Source of the DNA: Costus lasius
Lineage: Eukaryota > Streptophyta > Magnoliopsida > Zingiberales > Costaceae
Length of the DNA stretch: 64,000 nt
Reading direction: 5' to 3'
NCBI GenBank assembly: GCA_027563935.2
Contig: CM050453.2
Span: forward strand, 12,604,001-12,668,000
The position numbers were made by a program, and so were the translations under genes. Positions 46,089-58,011 of the stretch are shown piece by piece. The notes beneath the pieces were generated by a model, which was not told the DNA's origin, ran no database searches, and saw nothing but the letters and a program-made list of their open reading frames with translations. Numbering within the stretch: the stretch's first letter is position 1; each line of letters opens with the position of its first letter.

Positions 46089-47204
46089 TTATGGTGTTGC
46101 TGGTGGGTCACTGGCATAATAAAGTGCATGTAGTCGCCTGCCTTTTTGCCGTCTTGAAAACATTCTCACCAAAACAAGTATCATTTGTTTCACTAGCAAG
46201 TTGATCATTGTCATGTCAAACAGCCGTAGTCTTAGGACAGATTTAAATTCAAATTTTAAATGTTTTCTTACCTCCAAGTTGATGTTGTCAAATGTCTCAG
46301 GTCGTACCTTATCTTCATCGATAGCTTGATGTAAGTTCTGTAGTTGAGAGTTTACTTGAATATCAATGTCAGGCATCTCTTCATCATCATCATTAATCAT
46401 GCAAATTTCCAATGAATCTTTGTTGATCTGGGGGACATGAATTTCCTTAACCACTTTATTCAACATTTCTATGTTATAGCATAACCTAAACCTCTTATCA
46501 GTTTTTATCATCAATCTTTGAGGAATAGGAATAAGTGGTTCAGACGGAGGTGGTAAAATGCACACTGGCCCCCCTTCATCAACATTTATGATATTAGTGT
46601 TTAATTTGTTTTCATCAGAATGACTCTCAAATTCACCCTCATTAAACCCTCTACTCTTCACTTGAGGCTCCTCTGGCTCTTCCATGGGTTTGGCTAAGGA
46701 GATGGCTCGCTGTTCGAGCTGGATAATCTGGGTCTCTAATATTTTTTAGTATGTGGTCATGGAATCCAACTTCAAATTTAGCTGACGAATGGACTCATTT
46801 ATAGTATCATTGTGCTTCATCTAATTTGCCATGAAACTCTCTAGCATCGACTCTAATCTAGATTTTTGAGGAGGATCCGGTTGTCTTTGATTGACAAATA
46901 GAGGTTTCATTCCGGGAGGAGGCCTGAAAGTAGAAGAAGAGTTTGGATTAGAAAAATTTTCATGAGGGACTTGTCCTTGGTAAAAGTTGTCAGAGAAATT
47001 ATGGTGATTTCTCCATCTTGGATTGTACACGCTCAAATAAGGATAATTCTGATTTCTGAAGGTCCCGATAGCATTAAACTGTTCAGATGAAGTGCTCAAA
47101 ATGGGGCAATCATCAGCAGTATGTCTTGACACTCCACAAACATCACAAGAAACATATGGTAATAAAGCAGGATAGATACTTGATGAATCAAACATCATGC
47201 ACAT
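46089..47204 (-). pseudogene. Zinc-knuckle gag-like ORF of outer element, broken
   Basis: Starts MCMMFDSSSIYPALLPYV at 47204, with a knuckle CDVCGVSRHTADDC (CX2CX4HX4C), then a Asn/Pro/Phe-rich stretch and RLESMLESFMAN. In-frame stops at 46821-46823 and about 46747 interrupt a helical region (LNLKLDSM, ILETQIIQLEQRAISL) typical of the C-terminal end of Athila gag. After MEEPEEPQVK the frame is open to 46089. As in the inner element, the capsid domain is missing. Confidence 0.7.
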
Positions 47205-47365
47205 TAATCAAGTGAAAACTTTGAAGAAAAATTCAGAAACTCTAGATGATAGAAAAAATTCAGCCACAAGAAACAAAAATTATATAAAATAAAAATAAAA
47301 GAAAAGAAAAATCTAACTAAACCTAGTCTATTAATCTCCTGATCACGCTAATATTGGCAACCTAG

Positions 47366-47382
47366 TCCCCGGCAACAGTGCA
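47366..47382 (-). other. Primer-binding site of outer element, mutated
   Basis: TGCACTGTTGCCGGGGA on the minus strand, a tRNA-Asp-type PBS with changes in the GGCGCC part. Confidence 0.75.
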
Positions 47383-47389
47383 AAAAACT

Positions 47390-48859
47390 TGATAGTGCCT
47401 GAACGGCTGCTACTGCAAGTGCACGGTCTATCGCGTAATACAATAAGTATCGATCCCACGAGGACTAGGGGTCAAGTACTAACTGATCAGATAACCAATA
47501 GCTAGGTTATTGATTAAGGGATAAATGTCTAAAATTCTAGTGCAAGTAATTAAACTAAAGCAGATTGAAAGCAAACAGAACAGAGAGCAAAGCTGTCGGG
47601 GTTTTAAATCTATGAGAGAAATTCGGGGTATCGGGTTTCACCACACTAAAGCATGCATAAATATTAAGGTTTGATATTTTGATTTAAGTTTTACCTGTGT
47701 TCTTAAGGTAATCCTTCCTAAGGTATAGACGCGTTCCCTCTCAGGACACGGTCCGGTGTCCGACTTAACCCAAGTCTCCTACTCTCGTGGCTTATCGGGT
47801 TAAGTGGACCCAATGAGTTCTATGAAGGATTAAGGTTCCTCGGGTGATTTCGAGTGCTCTCGCCAAACGAAATCACTAGTCCAGTCTAAGGGATTCCGAT
47901 GTTTGTGGTTCACCTCTCAGTCCATCCCACAACATCGAAAGCATGCATATATATGGCCAGTATATAAACATGGATGAAAACTTCCTAGACATGAATAAGA
48001 ACAAAGATAAATAAGAGAAATATATAGATCAAGTCATAATATTCAGCATCTTACAGTGGGCTACGCCCAAACCCTGAAAATAGAGTTAAGCTATCGTATA
48101 CATCGTGAAACACATTAAATATCTCATGCAAATAAATCAAACCAAAGGGAAGGGTAGATCCTTGATGAAAGAAGGTCCAGCAAGATGATCCACGTCGGAA
48201 CAATGGAGAAATCATGCCGGAACAGTGTTGTCGCCCAGAAAATCGCTCCAAACCCTAGGTTGTTGCTGTTCTGCTTCGTTCTCCTCAACCGCTTGATCAA
48301 ATCCGATGATTTCAGTCCCAAAACGTGCGTATCCAAGTTAGGAAGGTCTCCACAAAATTTCAGCAAAATCCGCTTCCAAAATAGAAAGTTATAGGCGAAA
48401 AACCGGATGCCTATTGAAACTGCGCGGGACGATACACAGCCGTGTATCGATGCACGGGCATGCCTGTGCATGGCTTGGTGACTGGAAAACTTACTCTTCA
48501 CGGCCGTGCATGGATGCACGGGTGTGACCGTGAACGTCTCGTCAAAGTCTAGGAAGGTCAGCTCATGCACGGCCGTGCATGGATACACACTCATGACTGT
48601 GAAGAGCGCAAAGAACTCCGAGTGAGTTGAAATTTCACGTGTAGCTTCGTCTCATCATGAGGAATCGTCCCATATCTTCAAATCTTCTAAATTCCACCGA
48701 TTTTGAGGCAAAAATACCTACATTTCAATAAAACAAAGGAAAAGTGAAGGCTCTGAAGAATATGAAGCATTTAAGTGAGTAAATGAGATAAAACATGCAA
48801 TTTTCTCCGAAATAATAATAAAATTAAGTCACGAAGTATCATATATTTGCATGTCATCA
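47390..48859 (-). repeat. 5' LTR of outer Athila-like element
   Basis: TGATGACATGC (48859) to CACTATCA (47390), 1470 bp. The first ~195 bp is shared with 35616-35423. Palindromic CACGGCCGTG-type units lie at about 48434, 48499 and 48567, spaced ~65 bp. Confidence 0.85.
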
Positions 48860-49100
48860 TTGAACAAACACCAAGACGCAGACAAAGTATGAAACCATTA
48901 AACCACGATGACAGACTAACTGAAATCTAGTTTTTTATTTAATCCTCATCTACCTTGTACTTCCAGAACTTTTATGATTGAATTTTTACACAAAGAAAAC
49001 AGACTATCATTCATTTGCATAAACAAGTATCATAGCGTGAAATACAAACCATGTAACGAGATAAAGTATAACTGATTGCAATATTTAGGGAATTTCTAAC

Positions 49101-51940
49101 CTTCTAGTTTGGCAATAAAGCTTAATACATGATTGACAAAATTGCCCAAGTTATTCAGCAACTCTGAATTGAGTTTAGCTTGCAAGTCTGCCCATGTAAA
49201 CAATGTGTCTGAAACCTAATCCACAGAGAGCAATCAGAACTATAATCATATAGTAATAAGTGCTAAAAGAAAATATACTCTTAACTATAAGACTATAACT
49301 TACCTCAGGCCTATTTGTCAACAAATAATATCTCCATACTTCAGGAGGAATTTTTGTATCTTTGGCATCATTACCAAAAACTCCAATTCCCTTGCTCTTA
49401 GAAAACTTCCCTGCACAGTATAAAGAGACACAAGCTAAAGATTCCATATCATGTCATGTACAAAGTAAAAAAGACCTCACTGTATTCACTTTATACATAC
49501 AGAAATACGTGCAAAATATTCAAGATGATAAACCAGAAAATACTGAACACGGAAGTATAAACTAACACAATAGTATCATACTGAATATTGCAAATAAAAT
49601 TTATCAAACATTAACCATGCTAAATAAATTGAATGAACAACTAAAACAAAAAAAGTTACTAGATAATTATCATGGATCCCGTACTATTACATGGGATATG
49701 ATTTGCTACACAATTACTTTCTGAAAGAAGAGTATACTAGAAGATAAGACATTCAGTGAAGTGCAATTTTGGGCCAATCAACATAGTAATTCATGCCTAT
49801 ACCAAAAAAATAATAGTAATTCATGCCAAAGGACCAGCAAATAAAAAATTTCATCACAAATGAAAAGCAGAGTCAGGGAATAATGAAGATCGAGCTATTG
49901 GTTTTGCTTTGGAATAATCAACATTCAGAACTAAATAGGTTATGAGTCTAAATTGAATGCAAGCATCTGAAGTAGAAATTTTTTAAGTAGTTATGGCCTT
50001 CAGATGTAGAAAACTAAATATCCAAAAAACCTAATAGGTTATTTGGACTTCTCAATGATGTAGCAGACCAACTATGGCAACAGTGAGATACTGGATGAGG
50101 AGAAGCAGATGGTACCGTGGTAGGGACGTTAACAGCATACCAACTATGCAATGAACATGAAGGATAAGATATAACATATAAACTATTACATCTGCTCTCT
50201 GGTTGGTAAGCGATGTTAGCAATTTCATGGCTAGCTGGTAATGGAACTTTCTTGATTTCAAAGATTCTTTTTAAGACCTAGGCATTCAAGAAATTCTAGT
50301 TGATTAACAGACCAGAAGTCCAAATAGAGTGTAATTCAAAATAACACTTACAAAACAAAAGAAATCAAGAAATTTGATACTGTAACTTACATGGTACACA
50401 TTATGGGAATATCTAAATAGCTCTGTGGTATAAAGCTAAAAGTAGTGAGAAACAAACATTGGAGAAAATCTTACAGTGTGAAATGGCACATTATCCTTGC
50501 CCATGAACTGATACAACTCCACATTTTCTGGATTCTTCCATCATTTCTCCCACTCAGGAGTGTAGCATGCAGTTATTGAGATATATCCAATTGGGGCATC
50601 AAACCACACATAAAACACATACAGAAAATGTAAAAAGAACACTCAATCGACTTAGACAATTCATAGATATTTAAAAAGTTTGGTATCACCAAAACGATCA
50701 TGAAAATTATTTGAATAAATAAAGCATATATATTAAGATTATATGACTTCATTGCACCATCACTGAAGGTTTTTACTAACAATAAGTATGCATTTTACCT
50801 TATCTTTGTACTTCTCATGTGGCACAGGAACTCCCCACTTAAGATCCCTGGTAATGCAGCGAGGGCGTAGACCTTCTTTTAGCCATGCATTTGTGGCTTG
50901 GATAGCATTTTGACTCCAAGATCCAGCGACTGACGTAGTGGTAATATATTCTTTCAGTTTCTCCCTTAGTAGGGGCAACTCTAGGAACAAATGGTTAGTA
51001 TCTCGTATACGAGGTGTGTTATGACAGACCTAACACGAATCATAAGACTGAAAATCAGATTCATATAGTATAAAATACCGCTTTTACAAGAGGCATCCAC
51101 AGAACTTTACAGTTGGAGAAATGTTTTAAATATTGGTTCATTCAGGCTAAGCCCGAGGCATATGGGTCCAACCCTATAGCAACACATGGAATAAGGTACA
51201 TACCAATCCAATAAGTATATGTAAATATTCATACACACACATATGCATATGTAAATATACATAAACATGCATGTATGCACATACACATGCATATTTATAC
51301 ATATATGTGTGTGCATGTATATCTATATGTCCATAAGTATGTATGTATGTATGCATGTGTGTGTATATATAGATAGATAGAGTGGGGTCATCAATCTGGG
51401 CAAATCAATATATCAATATACAAGTACTAGTACACCAACATAAACCACTATTTTAAACTTTGGATGAATCTAAAAAAATATAGAATTTAACTTAGGTATA
51501 TCTTAGTAGAAACTTACCTTGCATTTGGAATCTTTCAATTCAGTTGGATTCAACAATTTACCACAATTTTCACATTGGTTACCTTGTGCATATTCATAGT
51601 TACAATCCAATGTGGGGCAGGTACCCTCGACAAGCCGATCCGCCAAGAAGCGTTGGCATGTGTCACAATATAGCTGCATTGATTTCAGTGTGATAAGTTT
51701 TGTCATAAAAAACAACTGGATAAAGGAAGAATTTATAATCAAGCATTTAACTATTCAGTTCAGAATCACATAAACGTTATGAAATACCTGTTGCCTTGTG
51801 TTTTCGGAGAGCCAGTTATTCTCCATAAGTTTATGGAATATTGCTTGGCATACTTCAGTCTGCTGAGGAGTTGATGTCCTTCCAAACTCATCAAAACTTA
51901 TATCAAACCACTTGTACACTTCCTTGTGAATCGAATGATA
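49101..51940 (-). pseudogene. MetRS middle exons, minus-strand pseudogene
   Basis: Six exons in gene order: 51940-51788 (EVYKWFDISFDEFGRT, QQTEVCQAIFHKLMENNWLS), 51673-51518 (zinc-binding [10 protein letters not shown] and [10 protein letters not shown]), 51029-50799 (ELPLLREKLKEY; SWSQNAIQATNAWLKEGL; RDLKWGVPVPHEKYKDK), 50618-50475 ([20 protein letters not shown]), 49410-49304 ([18 protein letters not shown], the KMSKS-type loop, then [13 protein letters not shown]) and 49215-49101 ([20 protein letters not shown]). Defects: TGA at 50543-50541 in place of the first Trp of the EKWW motif; the exon that should follow NVPFHT (family MFPSTLLGTG...) is absent; and no AG is present at the expected acceptors before 51940 and 50618. 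Exons 1-2 are not found upstream, and downstream the intron is cut by the Athila-like element. Confidence 0.9.
51160..51385. repeat. Alternating CA/TG/TA microsatellite-like tract
   Basis: Long run of 'acacatatgcatatg', 'catgcatgtatg' and 'tgtatgtatg' phrases ending in (GATA)n, within a MetRS pseudogene intron. Open frames in it (Met/His/Tyr/Ile-rich) are artefacts. Confidence 0.8.
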
Positions 51941-53540
51941 TATAGAATGCAAAAGAAAGACACTAAATGTAATGTACAAGTTTCCATGAAAGCCAATGTA
52001 ATAGATTCCTTTTGAGATTCTTATTTCTAATCACTTTCACACAAATAAAAATAAATCTTTGATTTGATGCCACACAACACAAGTGCTAGAACTAGATCCA
52101 AAAGTATGCCAAGATTATAAAATGTGGCTTACACAAAATATTTACCCTCATATTCTAAGGTCTCACGATTGTCCCATATAAGGCTTTGCAGACTAAAAAT
52201 ATTCAATCTGATAAATCAAGCCCATCACAAAAAAAAATTAATCTGACTACATAAACAATTTATTTTAATACTCAATAATGATACTGAACTATTGCTATTA
52301 TTTTGCTTAGTCCATCATAATAAAATTATGTGATCAAAATTTTACTTATTTAGAAATGTATTATGTAAACAAGTTCTCACATGAGCAAAAATGTCCTTCC
52401 CATATACATTTTTTTTATTTTTATTCATCTCATGCTAGTGTACACACAAATTTCAACCAACTCAAGATGGTTAATGGTAGATTTACTATAAGAAATTGAA
52501 TCCTTATGTTGACTTCAAAACCAAAAATGATAAGTAATGAGTGATTTACACTCTGTTTGGTACATCAGCTACAAAAAGGAGTACTCATAAGTTACCTTGT
52601 TTGGCATCTAGTATAGATAAAAAGATAGTAATTATCTTATATTGATATTACCTTTGCACTAGTTAATAATATTTGCATCATAAATCATTTTAATTTCAAG
52701 AGGAAAATGAGGATATATAAATTTAAACATAATTATGCAATTAAAAAATTAAACTAGACTAGCTAGAAATATGATGCTAGAATTTAAGGGTAACTATGGT
52801 TATTATTTGACCTAATAAGCATGGACTAAAGTAGTGTCACTGTTACAAAATGAGCAACACACTCAAATGCATCGGCTAACAACCAGAGTATCGAAACCAC
52901 CTTGTGTCATGGTGTGTGCTTGTGTCATACCTAATGATACAAGATGACAAATTTCCATCCCTCACGTGGGATTTGACCGGTATTTCGCCTAAAGATTCAA
53001 CCAGAATTCCACTATTGTCGACACGTCATTGTCACAAAGATGCTTTCGACCGATAGTGTAAAAAGAGAGAGAGCACGAGAGAGGAGAGACACGAGTGCTT
53101 GTTGATATTTATTATAACCCTTTGCATGCTTCTCCTTATATAGGAGAACTAGGAAGCTAAGTTAAGCACGTCTAATTAAGATGTGTTATTTTGATGCATT
53201 GATACACTAATAGTGATTTTATTATTATTTATATTTTAATAATAAAAAATATATATGTATATATATTATTGAAATAGAGTTTCGGGTATCGAGTACCGCA
53301 TCTCTAAACCTGACTCATCAAATTTAAACATCAAATTTAAACTTATCTGGTTAGCTAATTGGGTATTTGAATATTTTATAAACGGATCGGATTGGTATTC
53401 TATGAACCGGGTTAAATTGCCACCAAGTGTAAAAAAAAGAAATATCTAAAGCTTATGATCCGCACGGGGGCTGTGGTGCGAACGTACGCACGTATTCGAT
53501 CCTCGACTGAAGTAAATCTTCTTTAAAGTACCCGCACCTC
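51941..53540. other. Region between MetRS pseudogene and RNA-binding protein gene
   Basis: AT-rich. Includes a possible promoter-like 'ctccttatataggagaac' near 53131 and an A/T-rich stretch 53210-53275. MetRS exons 1-2 are not present. From about 53450 the composition shifts to the promoter of the next gene. Confidence 0.5.
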
Positions 53541-53662
53541 CCCATAAATACGCCTTCGCTGCCCAACCCCTCGATCTCTTTTTCTCCCTACCGCATCGAC
53601 GCTTATTAGGGTTTACCGAAATCTCGGTGCCGACCAGGTCTCCCCGCTTCTTATCCCGGAAG
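53541..53662 (+). promoter_or_regulatory. TATA-like box, CT-rich leader and telo-box of RBP gene
   Basis: CCATAAATA at 53542-53550 is a plausible TATA element. It is followed by a CT-rich stretch and TTAGGGTTT (telo-box core) at 53606-53614, about 50 bp before the ATG. Telo-boxes are common near starts of plant genes for RNA and translation factors. Confidence 0.5.
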
Positions 53663-56600
53663 ATGATGCAGCCGGCGGGAGGGATGGTGCAGCCTCCAAT
53701 GGGGAACCAGCAGCTCCATGCGCAGCAGTGGCCGATGATGCCGCCGCCTCCGCCGCCACCGCAGGCGCAGTACTACCAGGCGCAGCCTCCTGCGGCCATG
53801 TGGAACAACCAACCCTCGCAGGTGCCCCCGCCTCCACAGTACCAGGCCTCCCCGCCGGTGCCTATGATGGCACCGCAGGTGGCACAGCAGCTGGCGTCGG
53901 CAGATGAGATCCGGACGCTGTGGATCGGAGACTTGCAGTATTGGATGGACGAGAGCTATCTGTACGGGTGTTTTGCCCATACTGGAGAGGTTCTGCTTTC
54001 TCAATTCTCACTCTGCCTTTTGTTTGAAAATCTTTATTGGTTGTTTTTTTTTCTGTAGCCTGGTGTGTTCTAATTCTTGTTTTTTTATGTTAATTTATAT
54101 TTTGACTATTTATTAGTAAATTAGTGAGCTTTACAATGTTAAACGTACTATGTTATAACTATGCAAGTTTGAAGCCAAGTGACGGAATTTATAATGCGTA
54201 ATTCTAAGTTAATAGTAAGAGACTAAAAACTGGTATGTACTGACTTGTATAGCTAGTATCATGTGTCGATAAGGACTCATATTGGTCTAGTATGTTAGTA
54301 CAGACCGTAGTTAATAGTAATTAGTTCTTAATATCATGCCATTTCTCATCTTATTATATGAGACTAAATTAGGATATTACAATTCCTTCTACTTGTCTAA
54401 TGCATAGCTGAGAACTATTCTTAGTCGGTAACATGTGAAGTCAACCCAATGTTAGCTCCACCATCTATTATAGCCTTATTCTATTGATCTATCATTTTGA
54501 TACCATTTGTTATAACTCGTCTAATGGGAAAATTAACCTATTAGCTTAGTGAGCTTGAAGCAACATGGTCCAATTTAAATGCTTAAGCAAAGTTAATAGT
54601 AGTAAGCTCATTAGTTCTTATATGCAATGACATTTCTCATCTTATTCCCTATGTGGGAATAAACTAGTATATCAAAATGTCCCCTACTTAGGTCTTGACA
54701 TCCTTGTCAAGTGCATGGCCTAATGTATAGTTGAGAACCATCCCTAGTTGAAAGCATAAGAGGTGAGCCATTTGGCTGCTCCACCATCCATGGAAGCTCT
54801 TTTTCGTTGGTGTATTATCATGCATAAGACTAGTTTTGCTCTAATATTATTTATTGTAACCTGCCTAGTGAGAAGATTAACCTATTAACTTAGTGAGTTT
54901 GAATCAATATTATTTAATTTAAAATGCTTAAGCTTAACTTAATAGAACTAATCTTATTAATTTCTTATGTTCTATAACATTTCTCATCTCATTCCATGTA
55001 GGACTAAATTAGAACACCACAATCACTCCTACTTAAAACTTGACCTACGTGACCTAATGCATAGCTGAGATCAATATTTAATCAATAGCATGTGTAGGAA
55101 GCCCAATAGCTTCACCATCTATAGTAGCCCTTTTTTGTTGACCTATTATCATGTCTAGGATTAAGTTTGCTCTAATACTATTTGTTATGACTTGCCTAAT
55201 GAGAAAACTAATCCATTATCTTATTGGAGGTACAATTTTGAATGTTTAAGCCTAAGTTAACAATAGTTTACTTGTTAGTCTTTGTATACTATTACATTTC
55301 TCATCTCATTCTTTATATAGGACTAAACTAGGATATCATATACCATCTTTTTGTGAAGCAAGTGAGAATTTTGTAGCATTTTCTTCCTAATTGCTTGCTG
55401 CTAAGTTTGAAAATAATATAAAATCTTCTGATAGCATTTTTGTTTGTAAACTTTTTTTCAATTGGAGTCCGAAGGTTTTGCTATATGAAATAGGTTTGAA
55501 GAGACTATGATGCTTGGAAAATTTTGTTGTTTTATTTTATCATGATTTCTCTTTACCTAAAGAATGATGAGTTGGACCAAGAAGAAGCGATGAAATGTTA
55601 GTCACTGGTTCACTAGATTAGGTTGATTGTTTTGTTGTTGTATTGTTAAGTGTTTGAGTGCTCATAAAATTATCTGAATCTAGGCAAAATGACATTGAAA
55701 CTATAGAAGAATTTAATAGTTATTTTGGGTGGGAATGTGCTTTTTTTTTGCTTTTGTACTTTTGTATATGCAGCGAACCAGGGTGGAAGTTGTATTTCAA
55801 GTGATTAAAGCATTGGAAAGTTTGTTGCCTCAAATTATATAATGAATTGATTGGTAGCCTTCATTTTTATATTACACTATTGTTTGTTAATTTGCTTGAT
55901 TTCTTGAGTTTTTCAAATTTGTATTGCGCTATCAACCAAATTTCAAAAAAAAAAAAATCTATTTGCTTTTAGCTTCCCTAGTGCGCATTGGATTTCTTAC
56001 TAATTTTAATGGTCACGTTTATGGAATTCTACTAGTTCTAGTGACACAATTTGGTGAGATGGTAGAGCTTAATATGATTGATCTTCTTTTGTTCAATACA
56101 ACTAATCCTTTTAAGGATGGTTTGCTCTTTCAAAGGATTGAACTCAATGCTATTTTTTAAAAAATATGTTGCCTAGTAATGAACAAGGTGCTCACTTAGT
56201 CAAAACAAAGAATTGAATTCTAGTATACATATATGTAGAACTTAACATTGGTCACAAATATATGTTCTGAATTAAAACTTACACCAAATTTATACCTCAA
56301 AATTCTATATTAAACTTCAAATAAATGCCGTAACATCATTTTAATCAAACATTTAAACTTTAATAAAACAATAAATATTAGAAGCACAAGTTTTACAAAA
56401 TACATAATCACATTCCACACACCAAAAGTGGTTGATGATAATCAAAATATCATAGTATCACATATCACACAAATAAAAAGGGAACACATTGTTAATGATC
56501 AAGTTTATATGTCAAAGCTTTCTAAAGCACATCTCTCTCATCTATTCAACTAGAGACAAAAAAAAATGACATGACATGTTAGCACAATAATACGATATGA

Positions 56601-58011
56601 CTTAACATGAAGTTTACAAGATAAATTGTGATGGTTAGTTCTATTGTCGAGGCAAAGTATAGAAAAATGGCACACAGTCATGTCAAAAACTTATGGAGTT
56701 TCATTACTGCATTCCATAGGGATGCTTTTATTGTTTAACATGTCCATCATGTTTACAGATTTCTGCTTCTGATGTCTTAGCTGCTTTAGATAATTCTTTA
56801 TTTTTCCATTCCATAATACCTAATTCTTCTTGAATTTGTTCGGCAAGAAATGGTGACTTGTATACTTTGATGAACACTTTTCTTAATATACTCTAATAAA
56901 ATGCTGTGTTTGTGTGTAGATCAATACTTGTGTTTCTGAACTCATAGTTTTGCATTCGTATACCTAACTCTTCTGAGGCTATAAACCCTCCTGATTGCAC
57001 CTTTGAACTCTCAGATTCAAATTCAATTTTTTAACTTGCCCATGCGTTCCATCCCATTTGGCTTTTGACTAGCCCATATGTTTCATCTCAAGTAGCTTTT
57101 GACTTTAATTTTAAGTAGTCAAATCTCATTTAGTAGTTGCCAATTTAGATGGTGTGTCCCTTTATTTCCCTTCATTTAAGTACTGATGACATTTTAGGTT
57201 AACTATCAATGCCTAGAAACAACTAACTTGAGCAGATCTGTCCTTGCATGGCCACTGTCGAGTAATAAGAAATGAACCAAGCCAACACCAGTGCCTGACT
57301 ACTTAATACTACACTGGTTAGAATGATGATAAATCTTAAAGAGTTTCTAGATATGTGGAATCTCGTACAGCTATCTATTATAGGATGCATCACTTAATCT
57401 AATTCTCTTGTTATGAATCTGTAAACATATAATGGTCCCTATTGGACTCACTACAAGCTGTATTTTTCTCATTTATTGCAAGAGACCATTTTTAAGAGCA
57501 ATATAGCTATTTGAAGTTTATATTTAATCGCAGGTGGTTTCTGTAAAAGTTATCCGAAATAAGCAAACCGGACAACCTGAAAGTTATGGTTTCATTGAGT
57601 TCATAAATCATGCCGCAGCAGAACGTGCACTTCAAACTTACAATGGACAAATGATGCCCAATATTGAGCAATCTTTCAGGCTGAATTGGGCAACTTGTGG
57701 AGCAGGTGAGAGACGTGGAGATTCTGGTGCTGATTATACAATTTTTGTTGGAGATTTAGCTGCAGATGTTACTGATTACTTGCTACAAGAGACATTCAAA
57801 AATCGCTATCCATCTGTTAAGGGTGCAAAGATAGTGACAGACAAACTCACTGGACGCTCAAAAGGATATGGTTTTGTTAGATTTGGGGACCCAAATGAAC
57901 AAGCAAGTGCCTTGACAGAAATGAATGGAGTTTACTGTTCAACAAGGCCTATGCGGGTTGGTCCAGCTGCTAACAAAAAGAACTCTACTTCTCAACAATA
58001 TTCTGCAGATG
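53663..58011 (+). CDS. RBP45/RBP47-type RNA-binding protein, first two coding exons (3' part outside or not recognised)
   Basis: Nuclear and stress-granule poly(A)/U-rich RNA-binding proteins with three RRMs. Exon 1 is 53663-53989: MMQPAGGMVQPP, a Gln/Pro/Met-rich N-terminus including seven consecutive prolines, then the start of RRM1 with RNP2 (LWIGDL) and YWMDESYLYGCFAHTGE. Exon 2 is 57534-58011: VVSVKVIRNKQTGQPES, RNP1-type YGFIEF, the end of RRM1, and all of RRM2 (TIFVGDLAADVTDYLLQETF; RNP1 KGYGFVRF; RPMRVGPA). It ends at a GTGAGT donor. The exons join in frame with GT-AG borders and have no stop. The first of two adjacent ATGs is taken as start. RRM3 exons were not found before 64000, so the next intron must be long or the gene is truncated by the element at 58180. 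Confidence 0.88.
54190..55340. repeat. Tandem array of diverged ~310-350 bp units in RBP intron 1
   Basis: About four units, recognised by 'aaatgcttaagc..aagttaatag' at about 54198 (weak), 54579, 54927 and 55241, each followed by 'atttctcatctTATTcc..aggactaaattaggat' and 'gacctaatgcatagctgagaac'. Related units occur at 62300-62720. They fill much of a 3.5 kb intron. Confidence 0.65.
55345..57533 (+). other. Rest of RBP intron 1
   Basis: AT-rich, with no recognised gene or element. The acceptor is TTAATCGCAG ending at 57533. Confidence 0.6.

Larger units (their letters stand above)
35423..48859 (-). mobile_element. Athila/Tat-like non-autonomous element (outer), degenerate
   Basis: Minus-strand order: 5' LTR 48859-47390, PBS 47382-47366, zinc-knuckle gag-like ORF 47204-46089, promoter-like stretch ~45930-45463, second element inserted 45462-37962, env-like ORF 37839-36830, non-coding tail with 'ggtaccgaagt' phrases, the phrase TTGCTTGAGGACAAGCAAAA near 35650-35631, and a truncated 3' LTR 35616-35423. 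It has no protease, RT or integrase. It is inserted in the intron of the minus-strand MetRS copy (junction TTCAA|TGATGACATG at 48860). The matching intron does not reappear after the 3' end. Confidence 0.8.

Noticed and set aside
48124..48594. 156-codon minus-strand frame in an LTR
   Set aside because: Inside the outer element's 5' LTR over the palindromic units; Cys/His phrases come from the repeats.
51107..51356. Met/His/Tyr/Ile-rich small frames
   Set aside because: Translations of a CA/TG/TA microsatellite tract.
53627..53662. Upstream in-frame extension of the RBP protein (starting at GTG 53627)
   Set aside because: Begins at a non-ATG codon and follows a telo-box leader; the ATG at 53663 fits the family's Met-rich N-terminus.
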